Origin: Polaribacter sp. MED152
GTDB lineage: Bacteria; Bacteroidota; Bacteroidia; Flavobacteriales; Flavobacteriaceae
Reading direction: 5' to 3'
NCBI RefSeq assembly: GCF_000152945.2
Contig: NC_020830.1
Span: 2,490,501-2,554,500 of the forward strand
Length of the DNA: 64,000 nt
Under the pieces are notes generated by a model, which was not told where the DNA came from, did no database searches, and worked only from the letters and a program-made list of their open reading frames with translations. Of the stretch, positions 35,335-44,430 are shown piece by piece. Position numbers and translations under genes: made by a program. Position 1 is the first letter of the stretch, and every line of letters begins with the position of its first letter.

Positions 35335-35739
35335 TTATTCTAGTTTTTCTGATGTGTTTTTTGCTGCATTTGCATCATAACTTACAAACATATTTATCCA
35401 TAGAATTCTAGATAACCGTAAATTTAAAGGTGCAGTAATTATAAGCGCACCTAAAACAGTCAAAAAAGAGTTTAATAAATCTAATTGAAAACCAAGTTTT
35501 GCAATTAAAAATACAGTAACAGAAATGGCTACTGTAATTCCATAATTTATATACATAGCACCATAAAAGAAAGAAGGCTCTATCATATATTTTAAATTAC
35601 AATGAGAACAAGTATCGTGAATTTGAGTAATTTTTGTAGGATTGAAGGTAATACCATGCGCAAAGAAATCTCCTTCATGACATTTGGGGCACTTTCCGTT
35701 TGCAATACTATAGATTTTTGTTCCTTTTTTAAACATCAT
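35335..35739 (-). CDS. DUF983 family membrane protein
   Basis: 134 residues. Two CxxC pairs (C17-P-K-C20 and C44-S-H-C47) form a zinc-ribbon-like head, followed by two membrane helices (about 58-80 and 85-103). The family is widespread in Bacteroidota and alphaproteobacteria and has no established role. Monocistronic, divergent from the ABC-F gene. Confidence 0.85.
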   Translation of the reverse strand: MMFKKGTKIYSIANGKCPKCHEGDFFAHGITFNPTKITQIHDTCSHCNLKYMIEPSFFYGAMYINYGITVAISVTVFLIAKLGFQLDLLNSFLTVLGALIITAPLNLRLSRILWINMFVSYDANAAKNTSEKLE

Positions 35740-35755
35740 AACTTTAAAATTTCTC

Positions 35756-35763
35756 TACTTTTG
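35756..35763 (+). promoter_or_regulatory. Putative -7 element for the ABC-F gene
   Basis: TACTTTTG matches TAnnTTTG, 51 bases before the ATG at 35814; no TTG at the expected -33. Confidence 0.4.
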
Positions 35764-35813
35764 CCAAAGGTAAAATTTTTACCACTTTTATTTAGTAACA
35801 ATTATCACATTTC

Positions 35814-37733
35814 ATGTTAAACGTACACAACTTAACTGTTTCTTTTATGGGAACAGACCTATTTTCTGGTATCACTTTTAAATTAAATAAAGGAGATAGA
35901 ATTGGTTTAATAGGTAAAAATGGTGCAGGTAAATCTACATTACTAAAAGTACTTTCTAAAGATATCGAAAGTAGTGGAGGTACAATGGCTTTTGACAAAG
36001 ATGTACAAATTGGTTTTTTAAGACAAGACATAGATTTTGTAGAAGGAAGAACAATTTTAGAAGAAGCCTATCAGGCTTTTGAAGAAATAAAAAAAATAGA
36101 AGCTGAGTTAGAAGAAATAAACAATCAGCTTACTACAAGAACTGATTATGAAAGTGATTCTTACACACAATTAATTCAAGATCTTACAGACAAACAAGAA
36201 CGTTATGAACTTCTTGGAGGTTATAATTATCAAGGAGATACAGAAAAAATATTACAAGGTTTAGGTTTTCAGAGAGAGGATTTTAATAAGCTTACAGATA
36301 CCTTTTCTGGTGGATGGAGAATGAGAATTGAACTTGCAAAATTGTTATTACAAAATAATGATATTCTGTTGTTAGATGAGCCAACTAACCACTTAGATAT
36401 AGAATCTATTATATGGCTAGAGAACTTTTTAAAGGGCTATTCAGGTGCAATTGTTTTGGTTTCTCACGATAAAATGTTTTTGGATAATGTTACTAACAGA
36501 ACTATAGAAATTTCTTTAGGGCAGATTTACGATTATAAAAAACCTTATTCTCAGTTCTTAGAATTAAGAGGAGAAATCAAAGAAAAACAACTGCAAGCGC
36601 AAAAGAATCAAGAAAAAGAAATTAAGCAGAAACAACAATTAATAGATAAATTTAAAGCAAAAGCAAGTAAAGCTTCTATGGCTCAATCTTTAATGAAACA
36701 ATTAGACAAAGTAGAGTTGATAGAAGTAGATCAAGATGATAATCAAGCCATGAATGTGCGTTTTGCAATTTCTAGAGAACCAGGTAAAATTATTGTTGAA
36801 GCAGAAAATTTGTCTAAAAGTTATGGAGATAAGCATGTTCTAGAAGGTGTTGATTTATTGATAGAAAGAAATAGTAAAATTGCTTTTGTTGGTCAAAATG
36901 GACAAGGAAAATCAACTTTAGCAAAAATGATGGTTGGCGAAATTCCATTTGAAGGGCATTTAAAATTAGGGCATAATGTAGAAGTAGGTTATTTTGCTCA
37001 GAATCAATCTGAATATTTACCACCAGAAAAAACAGTATTGGAAATTATGGAAGATGCTGCTACAGACTCCAACAGAATGCGTGTTAGAGATATGTTAGGT
37101 TCTTTCTTATTTGGTGGAGATGCAGTAGATAAAAAAGCCAAAGTGCTTTCTGGAGGTGAAAGAAACAGATTAGCTTTATGTAAATTATTATTACAACCTT
37201 TTAATGTTTTAATAATGGATGAGCCAACAAACCATTTAGATATTGCCTCTAAAACTGTTTTAAAAGAAGCGTTGAATAACTTTAATGGTACTTTAATTGT
37301 AGTTTCTCATGACAGAGAATTTTTACAAGGCTTAACCTCTACTGTTTACGGATTTAGAGATAAAGAGATCAAAGAATATTTAGGTGATATTGATTATTTC
37401 TTAGAGCAACACAAAATGGAAAGTTTACGTGAAGCAGAAAAGAAAACTGTTGTAAAAGTAGAAAAAGATACTACTAAAAAAGAAGCGCATCAATTATCTA
37501 GAGAGCAAGAAAAAGAGTTGAAAAAACTAAATAATAAGCTGTCTAAAATTGAAACTGAAATCGCAGATTTAGAAACAGAGATTGAAAAGATAGATTTAGA
37601 GCTTGCTAGTAATTATGATGAAGTTTCTGCAAGACCTAACTTCTTTAAAAACTACAAAGCAAAAAAGGCAAAAGTAGATACCTTAATGGAAGATTGGGAA
37701 AAAGTAGAAGAGCAAATCTCTAATTTTTCTTAA
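35814..37733 (+). CDS. ABC-F family ATPase (ribosome-associated)
   Basis: 639 residues with two ABC domains and no membrane segments. Walker A GKNGAGKST (about 38) and GQNGQGKST (about 358), signatures FSGGWRMR and LSGGERNR, Walker B LLLDEPTNHLD and LIMDEPTNHLD. Between them is the basic linker helix pair (KEKQLQAQKNQEKEIKQKQQ), which reaches the ribosomal E site/peptidyl centre in known members. The C-terminal coiled coil (KLNNKLSKIETEIADLETEI) resembles the Uup-type tail. Role: translation or ribosome maintenance; no evidence for antibiotic resistance. Confidence 0.9.
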   Translation: MLNVHNLTVSFMGTDLFSGITFKLNKGDRIGLIGKNGAGKSTLLKVLSKDIESSGGTMAFDKDVQIGFLRQDIDFVEGRTILEEAYQAFEEIKKIEAELEEINNQLTTRTDYESDSYTQLIQDLTDKQERYELLGGYNYQGDTEKILQGLGFQREDFNKLTDTFSGGWRMRIELAKLLLQNNDILLLDEPTNHLDIESIIWLENFLKGYSGAIVLVSHDKMFLDNVTNRTIEISLGQIYDYKKPYSQFLELRGEIKEKQLQAQKNQEKEIKQKQQLIDKFKAKASKASMAQSLMKQLDKVELIEVDQDDNQAMNVRFAISREPGKIIVEAENLSKSYGDKHVLEGVDLLIERNSKIAFVGQNGQGKSTLAKMMVGEIPFEGHLKLGHNVEVGYFAQNQSEYLPPEKTVLEIMEDAATDSNRMRVRDMLGSFLFGGDAVDKKAKVLSGGERNRLALCKLLLQPFNVLIMDEPTNHLDIASKTVLKEALNNFNGTLIVVSHDREFLQGLTSTVYGFRDKEIKEYLGDIDYFLEQHKMESLREAEKKTVVKVEKDTTKKEAHQLSREQEKELKKLNNKLSKIETEIADLETEIEKIDLELASNYDEVSARPNFFKNYKAKKAKVDTLMEDWEKVEEQISNFS

Positions 37734-37769
37734 TTGTAAAGTTTACTTCATCTTTGGAAATTAATTTTT

Positions 37770-38708
37770 ATGGACTTTAATAAACCCTATATTTCCGAGA
37801 ATCATAAAATAGAGCTACCTATTTTAACACAGAAAAATGTGGCGCTTTATATAAAAAGAGAAGATGAAATTCATCCTTTTGTATCAGGTAATAAATTCAG
37901 AAAATTAAAATACAACTTAGCCGAAGCTAAAAAGCAAAATAAAGCTACATTATTAACTTTTGGAGGCGCATTTTCAAATCATATAGTAGCAACAGCTGTT
38001 GCTGGTAATCTCAATGGTTTTAAAACTATTGGTATTATTAGAGGTGAAGAATTGGCTAATGATTTAGAAAAAACACTAGCTGAAAATGCTACTTTAAGAG
38101 AGGCTCATCTAAATGGAATGACTTTTAGATTTATTTCTAGAGCTGATTATAGAAATAAAGAACAAACAAATTTTATAGCAGATTTAAGTAAAGAATTTGG
38201 CGATTTTTATTTGATTCCTGAAGGAGGTACAAACCAACTGGCTATAAAAGGTTGTGAAGAAATTTTAACAAATCAAGACGCAATTTTCGATTATATTTGT
38301 TTGGCTGTTGGAACTGGAGGTACTATTTCTGGAGTTATAAATTCATTGCAAGATCATCAAAAATGTTTGGGATTTCCTGCTTTAAAAGGAATTTTTTTAG
38401 AAGAGGAAATCAAAAAATATGTAAAATCAGAAGAGAATTGGAGTTTACAAACCGATTATCATTTTGGAGGTTATGCAAAATATAATGATGATTTAATTCG
38501 TTTTATAAACACCTTTAAAAACCAAACAGATATTTTATTAGACCCTGTTTATACAGCAAAAATGGTTTACGGTGTTTTAGATTTAATAGGTAAAAATCAT
38601 TTTCCAGTTAAAACTAAAATACTTGCAATTCATACAGGAGGTTTACAAGGTATTGTTGGTTTCAATAAAAAGTTAGCAGCAAAAAATCAATCTTTAATAC
38701 AACAATAA
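37770..38708 (+). CDS. PLP enzyme of the ACC deaminase/D-cysteine desulfhydrase family
   Basis: 312 residues, fold type II PLP enzyme. The Schiff-base lysine is expected in SGNKFRKLKYNL (K42), preceded by the KREDEIHP motif; GGAFSNHIVATA and GTGGTISGVI bind the phosphate. Length and motifs suit a D-cysteine desulfhydrase or ACC-deaminase-like enzyme; which substrate is used cannot be told from sequence alone. It overlaps the following lipoprotein gene by one base. Confidence 0.85.
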   Translation: MDFNKPYISENHKIELPILTQKNVALYIKREDEIHPFVSGNKFRKLKYNLAEAKKQNKATLLTFGGAFSNHIVATAVAGNLNGFKTIGIIRGEELANDLEKTLAENATLREAHLNGMTFRFISRADYRNKEQTNFIADLSKEFGDFYLIPEGGTNQLAIKGCEEILTNQDAIFDYICLAVGTGGTISGVINSLQDHQKCLGFPALKGIFLEEEIKKYVKSEENWSLQTDYHFGGYAKYNDDLIRFINTFKNQTDILLDPVYTAKMVYGVLDLIGKNHFPVKTKILAIHTGGLQGIVGFNKKLAAKNQSLIQQ

Positions 38709-39559
38709 TGCGCATTCGGTTTGTACTGTTTTTATCAATTATATTTCTTTTACAAAGCTGTGGGTCAAAAAGAAAAATTGTAAATAAAAAAAATCCTGGA
38801 GTAGTAATTATTGAGCCAGAGCCTGTAGAACTGCCTTCTGTTAATCAAAAAGAAATCGTTAAAAAATTAGAAAAGAGAAATCCTAATTTAAACAAATACA
38901 CATTAGCTTATATTAAAAAGTATGCCCCTATTGCAGTTAAAGAAATGCACGAATATAAAATACCTGCAAGTATAACACTAGCTCAAGGAATTTTAGAATC
39001 TGGTAAGGGTAGGAGTGAGTTGGCTTTGAAATCTAACAATCATTTTGGCATTAAATGTCATACAGGTTGGGAAGGTGAAAGAGTGTATCATGATGATGAT
39101 GAGAAAGGTGAGTGTTTTAGAAAATACTTATATCCAGAAACTTCGTACAATGATCATTCGTTATTTTTAACCAGAAGAAAACGTTATGCATTTTTATTTG
39201 ATTATAATATTAAAGATTATAAAAAATGGGCTTATGGTTTAAGAAAAGCAGGTTATGCAACAGATAAAAAGTACCCAGTTAAACTTTTAAAATTGATAAA
39301 AGATTATCATTTGTATGAGTTTGATAAAATCAAAAAAGGTAAGTATACCAAAGAAATAAAAAAGCTAAATGATGGCGAAACGTTTACAAAACCTATTGTA
39401 ATAGAAAAGAAATCATCCAATATTCATGAAGTTAAAAAAGGTGAAACTTTATATTCAATCAGTAGAAAGTACGGAATTTCTGTTCAATTGCTAAAAAAAA
39501 TAAATAATTTATCTAGCAATACCATAGCTATAGGACAGCAATTAATTATTAAAAGATAA
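38708..39559 (+). CDS. Glucosaminidase-LysM cell-wall lipoprotein
   Basis: 283 residues with a lipoprotein signal (LLQSC, Cys18). The glucosaminidase domain (about 65-210) shows PASITLAQGILESGKGRSEL with the catalytic glutamate and NNHFGIKCH. A C-terminal LysM repeat (VKKGETLYSISRKYGISVQLLKKIN, in part) binds peptidoglycan. It probably cleaves glycan strands at the outer-membrane side of the periplasm. Eighteen bases before the carbonic anhydrase gene. Confidence 0.9.
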   Translation: MRIRFVLFLSIIFLLQSCGSKRKIVNKKNPGVVIIEPEPVELPSVNQKEIVKKLEKRNPNLNKYTLAYIKKYAPIAVKEMHEYKIPASITLAQGILESGKGRSELALKSNNHFGIKCHTGWEGERVYHDDDEKGECFRKYLYPETSYNDHSLFLTRRKRYAFLFDYNIKDYKKWAYGLRKAGYATDKKYPVKLLKLIKDYHLYEFDKIKKGKYTKEIKKLNDGETFTKPIVIEKKSSNIHEVKKGETLYSISRKYGISVQLLKKINNLSSNTIAIGQQLIIKR

Positions 39560-39577
39560 AAAAATCAAAGTTGAATT

Positions 39578-40093
39578 ATGCCAATTATTAAAGCTGTAAG
39601 AGGATTTACACCACAAATTCCTGAAGATTGTTTTGTGGCTGAAAATGCCACAATTTTAGGTGAAGTTTCTTTAGGTAAAGAATGTTCTGTTTGGTACAAT
39701 GCTGTAATTAGAGGAGATGTGCATTATATTAAAATAGGGAATAAGGTGAATATTCAAGATGGTGCAGTCATACATGCAACGTATCAAAAATCGCCAACTA
39801 CAATAGGTAATAATGTTTCTGTAGGTCATAATGCAATTGTTCATGGTTGTACAATTCATGACAATGTTTTGGTAGGTATGGGTTCTATTATTATGGATGA
39901 TTGTATTGTAGAATCTAATTCAATTATAGCTGCAGGTGCTGTTGTAACCAAAAATACTAGAGTAGAAATTGGTAGTATTTATGCAGGTGTTCCTGCTAAA
40001 AAAGTTAAGGATATTTCTAAAGAATTAATTTCTGGAGAAATTGATAGAATTGCCAATAACTATGTAAAATATTCAAGTTGGTTTAAAGAATAA
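39578..40093 (+). CDS. Gamma-class carbonic anhydrase-like protein
   Basis: 171 residues forming a left-handed beta helix of hexapeptide repeats (ILGEVSLGKECSVWYNAVIRGD, in part). The zinc ligands of the gamma class fit H in AVIHATY and the pair in VGHNAIVHG. Trimeric, cytoplasmic, no signal peptide. It may hydrate CO2 or, like many YrdA/PaaY relatives, have weak or thioesterase activity. Confidence 0.88.
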   Translation: MPIIKAVRGFTPQIPEDCFVAENATILGEVSLGKECSVWYNAVIRGDVHYIKIGNKVNIQDGAVIHATYQKSPTTIGNNVSVGHNAIVHGCTIHDNVLVGMGSIIMDDCIVESNSIIAAGAVVTKNTRVEIGSIYAGVPAKKVKDISKELISGEIDRIANNYVKYSSWFKE

Positions 40094-40121
40094 AAAACCC
40101 GATTTCCTATTCGAAATCGGG
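40093..40121 (-). terminator. Terminator between carbonic anhydrase and Spy-like genes
   Basis: The 9-bp stem CCCGATTTC/GAAATCGGG has loop CTATTC. The A tract on the plus-strand left side gives a T run only for the minus-strand gene at 40155, so it terminates that gene. Confidence 0.8.
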
Positions 40122-40154
40122 CATCAATTCAACTAATCAACCAAAACTAGTTTT

Positions 40155-40610
40155 CTATCTCTCTCTTCTGTTTTCCATTCTTTTTTTCATTCTTTTTCGT
40201 TTCATCATCTTTTTTCCTTTTTGTTTTCTCTCTTCATTCATTTTTTCAAACTTCTCAAACTGCTCTGCTTTTAAAATATCCTTCATTTTATTTTTGAATT
40301 CAATTTTAGCTTCTAATTGCTGACTTCTCATTGCAAAAAGTTCATCTGCAGATGGCTTTTTATCTTCATCACGTAAAGCTTTTCTTTTTTCCATTGCAGC
40401 TTTTCTTTCTGCTGCTTGGTTCATTAATAATGGTTTAATTTCATCTTGTTGCTTTTCTGATAAATCTAAATCTAAAGTCATTTTTTTAACTGCTAATTCA
40501 GTACGTTGTTCAACAGAAAAATTAGGTCTTTTATCTTTTCTTTTTTTCTGTGCTTGAGTAGTAAAAGTAAATCCGAATACTAAAACTAAAATGCTTGCTA
40601 TTTTTTTCAT
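40155..40610 (-). CDS. Spy/LTXXQ-like periplasmic protein with polybasic tail
   Basis: 151 residues with a signal peptide (1-20, cleaved at TQA). The mature protein is all helical and highly charged. LDLSEKQQDEIKPLLMNQ and ILKAEQFEKFEKMNEERKQKG resemble Spy/CpxP-type repeats found in periplasmic chaperones. The last about 20 residues are almost all Lys, Arg and Met. Likely a periplasmic stress or folding factor; assignment rests on composition and pattern. Confidence 0.7.
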   Translation of the reverse strand: MKKIASILVLVFGFTFTTQAQKKRKDKRPNFSVEQRTELAVKKMTLDLDLSEKQQDEIKPLLMNQAAERKAAMEKRKALRDEDKKPSADELFAMRSQQLEAKIEFKNKMKDILKAEQFEKFEKMNEERKQKGKKMMKRKRMKKRMENRRER

Positions 40611-40712
40611 AATTATAATTTGTTTAATGTTTTATTTATACTTCTTTGACCTTAGAAATTAGAAAAGGTTTAAATTTGTTTTCTGTTTAACAAGTATTTA
40701 ACAATATTGAGA

Positions 40713-42365
40713 ATGAAGAAATTACTGTGCATTTTATTATTTCTACCATCAATAATAATGGCTCAAGACATTGCGTCTGATAGCGTTTTTGTAGATTTAA
40801 GTAACCCAAGAGCTACACTAAATACACACTTAAATTTTTTACAGGATGATAATTATCAACCTAAGAAATCTGCAAAAACTATTAGAGGTTTAGAGCAGAA
40901 AAAAGCAGTAAGGAAGGCCATTAAAATAAAGCAGGTTTTAGATGGTAAAGGTCTTTATATTGATTTAAATTCAATACCAACAGACGAAGATTATAAAGAT
41001 TCTGTAGGTATTAATGCATATTCTAAGTATATCATTTTTCCAAACAGATTGCCAGAAATTTATTTAGAAAAAAAAGGGAACAATTGGTATTATTCAGAAG
41101 AAACTGTACTGAAAATCGATGCAATCTACAACAATGTTTTTCCTTGGTATATAAATTGGTTGCAAGAAATAGTGCCTGAATATGGCCATAAAGGATTTTT
41201 TGGTATCGAAATTTGGCAATTAGTTGCGCTATTAATTTTACTGAGTTTAGTAATTCTATTGTATTATTTCTTTAGAAAAATTGCCTTTTGGTTATTAAAG
41301 AAAATTCAACATTATATTACTAAAAGTAATGCTGATTTAGAAGTAGATAAGGTGCTAAAAAAATTGGCACACCCAATTAGCTTGTTGCTTTCTATTAATT
41401 TGATAGATGTAGTTTTTCCTTCTTTACAATTCACTTTAGAAGTAAATAGATGGGTTTTTCTTGGATTGAGTATCGTTGAAACTGTTTTTTGGATTTACGT
41501 TTTCTTAAAGCTGATTAAAGTAGTGATGAAAATTTATGCTGAGTTTACAGAAAATACACACAGCAGGTTAGATGATCAATTAGTGCCAATTCTAAATAAC
41601 TTTTTTACAGGTTTAGTACTTGTTTTAGGGTTCTTTAGATTATTAACCATATTTGGTGTAGATACTACAACGTTAATAGCAGGTGCTACAATTGGTGGTT
41701 TGGCTTTTGCTTTAGCATCGCAAGACACTGTTAAGAATTTGATTGGAACCATAATGATTTTCTTAGATAAACCCTTTCATATAGACGATTGGATAGAAGC
41801 AGGTGAAGTTGTAGGAACTGTTGAAAGAGTAGGATTTAGGTCTACTAGAGTTAGAGCTGCAGATACTTCAATTTATCAAATACCAAATAGTAAACTTTCT
41901 GAAATTGTAATCAATAATAAGGGCTTACGTTTATACAGAAGGTATAATACCAATCTTGGTTTAAGGTATGATACTCCACCAGAATTAATAGAGGCTTTTG
42001 TAAATGGTGTTCGCCAAATAATTATAGAACATCCAGAAACCAGATCTGATTCTTACAATGTAGAGTTTACAGGTTTTGGAGATTCTGCTTTATTAATAAT
42101 GGTAAACGTATATTTTAAAAGTTTAGCATGGAGCGAAGAACAAACTTCTAAACATAGGCTGCATATTGCTATTATAAAATTAGCGGCTGCTTTGGGTGTA
42201 GAGTTTGCATTCCCATCTACAACTGTAACTATAGAGCAATTTCCAGATAAAAGTAATTTATCACCTAAATACAATACCAGTAAAGAAAGTATTAATGCTA
42301 CAATACAAAATATTCTTACTGAGTTTAAAAATGATGTTCCACCAGAAAACACACCAGAAAGTTAA
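40713..42365 (+). CDS. Mechanosensitive ion channel of the MscS family
   Basis: 550 residues from the ATG at 40713 (a TTG two codons upstream is less likely). A signal peptide (1-17) leads to a periplasmic domain of about 150 residues, then four membrane helices. The pore helix and following beta domain carry IGGLAFALASQDTVKNLIG and FLDKPFHIDDWIEAGEVVGTVERVGFRSTRVR (in part), the MscS core. It releases solutes during hypo-osmotic shock. Overlaps the next gene by one base (TAATG). Confidence 0.9.
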   Translation: MKKLLCILLFLPSIIMAQDIASDSVFVDLSNPRATLNTHLNFLQDDNYQPKKSAKTIRGLEQKKAVRKAIKIKQVLDGKGLYIDLNSIPTDEDYKDSVGINAYSKYIIFPNRLPEIYLEKKGNNWYYSEETVLKIDAIYNNVFPWYINWLQEIVPEYGHKGFFGIEIWQLVALLILLSLVILLYYFFRKIAFWLLKKIQHYITKSNADLEVDKVLKKLAHPISLLLSINLIDVVFPSLQFTLEVNRWVFLGLSIVETVFWIYVFLKLIKVVMKIYAEFTENTHSRLDDQLVPILNNFFTGLVLVLGFFRLLTIFGVDTTTLIAGATIGGLAFALASQDTVKNLIGTIMIFLDKPFHIDDWIEAGEVVGTVERVGFRSTRVRAADTSIYQIPNSKLSEIVINNKGLRLYRRYNTNLGLRYDTPPELIEAFVNGVRQIIIEHPETRSDSYNVEFTGFGDSALLIMVNVYFKSLAWSEEQTSKHRLHIAIIKLAAALGVEFAFPSTTVTIEQFPDKSNLSPKYNTSKESINATIQNILTEFKNDVPPENTPES

Positions 42366-43342
42366 TGAAGAATTTATTTAAAATAATTTTACGTCTTTTA
42401 GGGTTGCTAATTATTGCATTGGTTGTTTTTTATTTTTGGGCATCATCACCCAGTTTAGAGGAAAGTGAGTATTCAAGTATAACTCATAATTCGAGTATGG
42501 CAACAGGTGAAAATGATTCCGTTTTTAGCATAGCAACTTATAATATTGGTTATTTAAGTGGAATGACGAATAACAGACCTGTACCAAAGCCAAAAAGTTT
42601 ATTTAAGGCCAATTTACAAAAGGTAAAAAAAGAAACACAGGCTGTAAATCCAGATATTATTGCTTTTCAAGAAATTGATTATAACGCATCACGCTCTTAT
42701 CATATAAATCAGGAAGAAGAAGTTGCAAGTTTAGGCTACAATTACAGTGCAAGAACTGTAAATTGGGATGAAAACTATTTACCTTTTCCTTATTGGCCAA
42801 TTAGTATGCATTTTGGTAAAGTAATTTCTGGGCAATCTATTCTAAGTAAATATCCTTTAGCAAATCAAGAAAGAGTGGTACTTTCTAGAGTAGAAGATTC
42901 TCCTTTTTATAGAGATGCTTTTTATTTAGAAAGGTTGGCTCAAATTGTAAAAGCCAATATTAATGGTAAAGAAATTGTAATTATAAATATTCATTTAGAA
43001 GCTTTTGATAAACCAACAAGAGCAAAACAATTTCAAGAAGTAGAGGCTATTTTTAATAAATACAAAAACGATTATCCAACTCTACTTTTAGGTGATTTTA
43101 ACGCTAGAGCTAGAGATAAGTCATCTGTAGTACAAACGTTTTTTAAGGATGATAACATAGGAAATGCGGCTTTTAATTATGATGCAATTGCCAATACTTT
43201 TGATACAAAAGATCCTTATGAAAGAATTGATTACATTTTTTACACAAAAGAAACTATAGAATATGTTTCAGGTCGTGTATTGAATGAATATGAACAGGCT
43301 TCAGATCACCTACCAGTTTTTATGAAGTTTAAGTTAAAATAA
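42365..43342 (+). CDS. Membrane-anchored endonuclease/exonuclease/phosphatase-family protein
   Basis: 325 residues. One N-terminal membrane helix (about 8-26) is followed by an EEP catalytic domain with the N in SIATYNIGYLSG, the E in IIAFQEIDY, LLGDFNARAR and the final SDHLPVFMKF. The catalytic domain would face the periplasm. The family includes nucleases, sphingomyelinases and inositol phosphatases; the substrate is open. Coupled to the MscS gene. Confidence 0.85.
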   Translation: MKNLFKIILRLLGLLIIALVVFYFWASSPSLEESEYSSITHNSSMATGENDSVFSIATYNIGYLSGMTNNRPVPKPKSLFKANLQKVKKETQAVNPDIIAFQEIDYNASRSYHINQEEEVASLGYNYSARTVNWDENYLPFPYWPISMHFGKVISGQSILSKYPLANQERVVLSRVEDSPFYRDAFYLERLAQIVKANINGKEIVIINIHLEAFDKPTRAKQFQEVEAIFNKYKNDYPTLLLGDFNARARDKSSVVQTFFKDDNIGNAAFNYDAIANTFDTKDPYERIDYIFYTKETIEYVSGRVLNEYEQASDHLPVFMKFKLK

Positions 43343-43349
43343 ATGTGAA

Positions 43350-44369
43350 TTATTGCTCTTTAAAATTTTTATAGAGCTGTTGAATGGAATCTTCAATTTC
43401 AATTAAACCAAACATAAAAGTATTTCTTAAAAGACTTAGTTCTTTATCATCTACTTTAATTTGAATATTAGATTTAGTGGTATCTATCAACTCAGAAAAT
43501 TTAGATAAATCTTCTTCCGTAACTTTTTCTTTTTTAGAAAAAGACTCAATTATTTCGCAAGCTTTTTCAGTTACTTTTTCAGAATTTTTTTCGATTCCTG
43601 CTTCACCATTTGTAATATTAGAGTTCGATTTGTCTGCAACTCTTTGAATTATAGTAATAGAATTATACAACCTTTCTGTACTTTCTATGAGCTGCAAAAT
43701 AGATTTTTTATCATTAAAAGTAATTGACTCTGCAGTGTTTTTAGCTTGATTTATATTTGTGCTAAAGTTGTTATTTACCTTAGTGGTTTTCTCATTTTTT
43801 TCATCTCTGGTATTACCAAATTCAATTCTAAAACGATCGCAAGTATTTTTTAAAGCTTTACGAATGTATCTAATTGTTCTGTTTTCTGAGGTGTCTGGCC
43901 AAACGATTAGCGAAATTAAAATTCCGACTGTTACACCAAATCCTATAGAAAGTAATCTGTTTAAGGCCAAATCGTAAGCATCACCTTCAGAACCCAAGGC
44001 TAATGCAACTGCAGCGACAACCCCATACCTCCATTCAGGTCTAAAACTTGCAATTCCGTTAATGATAAAAAGCGAAAGAAGTAAAGATAGAATTACACCC
44101 AACTCCCAAGGAATTAAGGCTACAAAAACAAAACCAATTATGATACCTACAATTGTAGAAAGAATTCTACCTTTTGCCTGCTGAAAGGTATTGCCAATAC
44201 TTGGCTCGATTACTAAAATAGCAGATAAAACTCCAACAAAACGTTCAGAAATGCCCAAAAGAACCATTAAATAATAGCAAATAGCGCCAGCTAAAGCAGA
44301 TTGAATTGCCAATCGAAAAGCATCTTTTGCTTCCCCTTTACTTATGTCTTTTATAAAATTAATATTCAT
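43350..44369 (-). CDS. FUSC-family inner-membrane protein
   Basis: 339 residues. About six membrane segments lie in residues 20-165 (AGAICYYLMVLLGIS, GRILSTIVGIIIGFVFVALIP in part, FRPEWRYGVVAAVALALG), followed by a long cytoplasmic helical region. This is the half-size FUSC (aromatic acid exporter-like) architecture. The substrate is unknown. Convergent with the EEP gene, 7 bases apart. Confidence 0.8.
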   Translation of the reverse strand: MNINFIKDISKGEAKDAFRLAIQSALAGAICYYLMVLLGISERFVGVLSAILVIEPSIGNTFQQAKGRILSTIVGIIIGFVFVALIPWELGVILSLLLSLFIINGIASFRPEWRYGVVAAVALALGSEGDAYDLALNRLLSIGFGVTVGILISLIVWPDTSENRTIRYIRKALKNTCDRFRIEFGNTRDEKNEKTTKVNNNFSTNINQAKNTAESITFNDKKSILQLIESTERLYNSITIIQRVADKSNSNITNGEAGIEKNSEKVTEKACEIIESFSKKEKVTEEDLSKFSELIDTTKSNIQIKVDDKELSLLRNTFMFGLIEIEDSIQQLYKNFKEQ

Positions 44370-44430
44370 TTTTAAGACTGTATACTTTTAGTTTTGAGAA
44401 TTTTATCAATCAAAATTATGGGTAATATTG

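Noticed and set aside
35814..37733. ABC-F protein as an antibiotic-resistance determinant
   Set aside because: The linker and C-terminal coiled coil resemble housekeeping Uup/EttA-type proteins; nothing in context suggests resistance.
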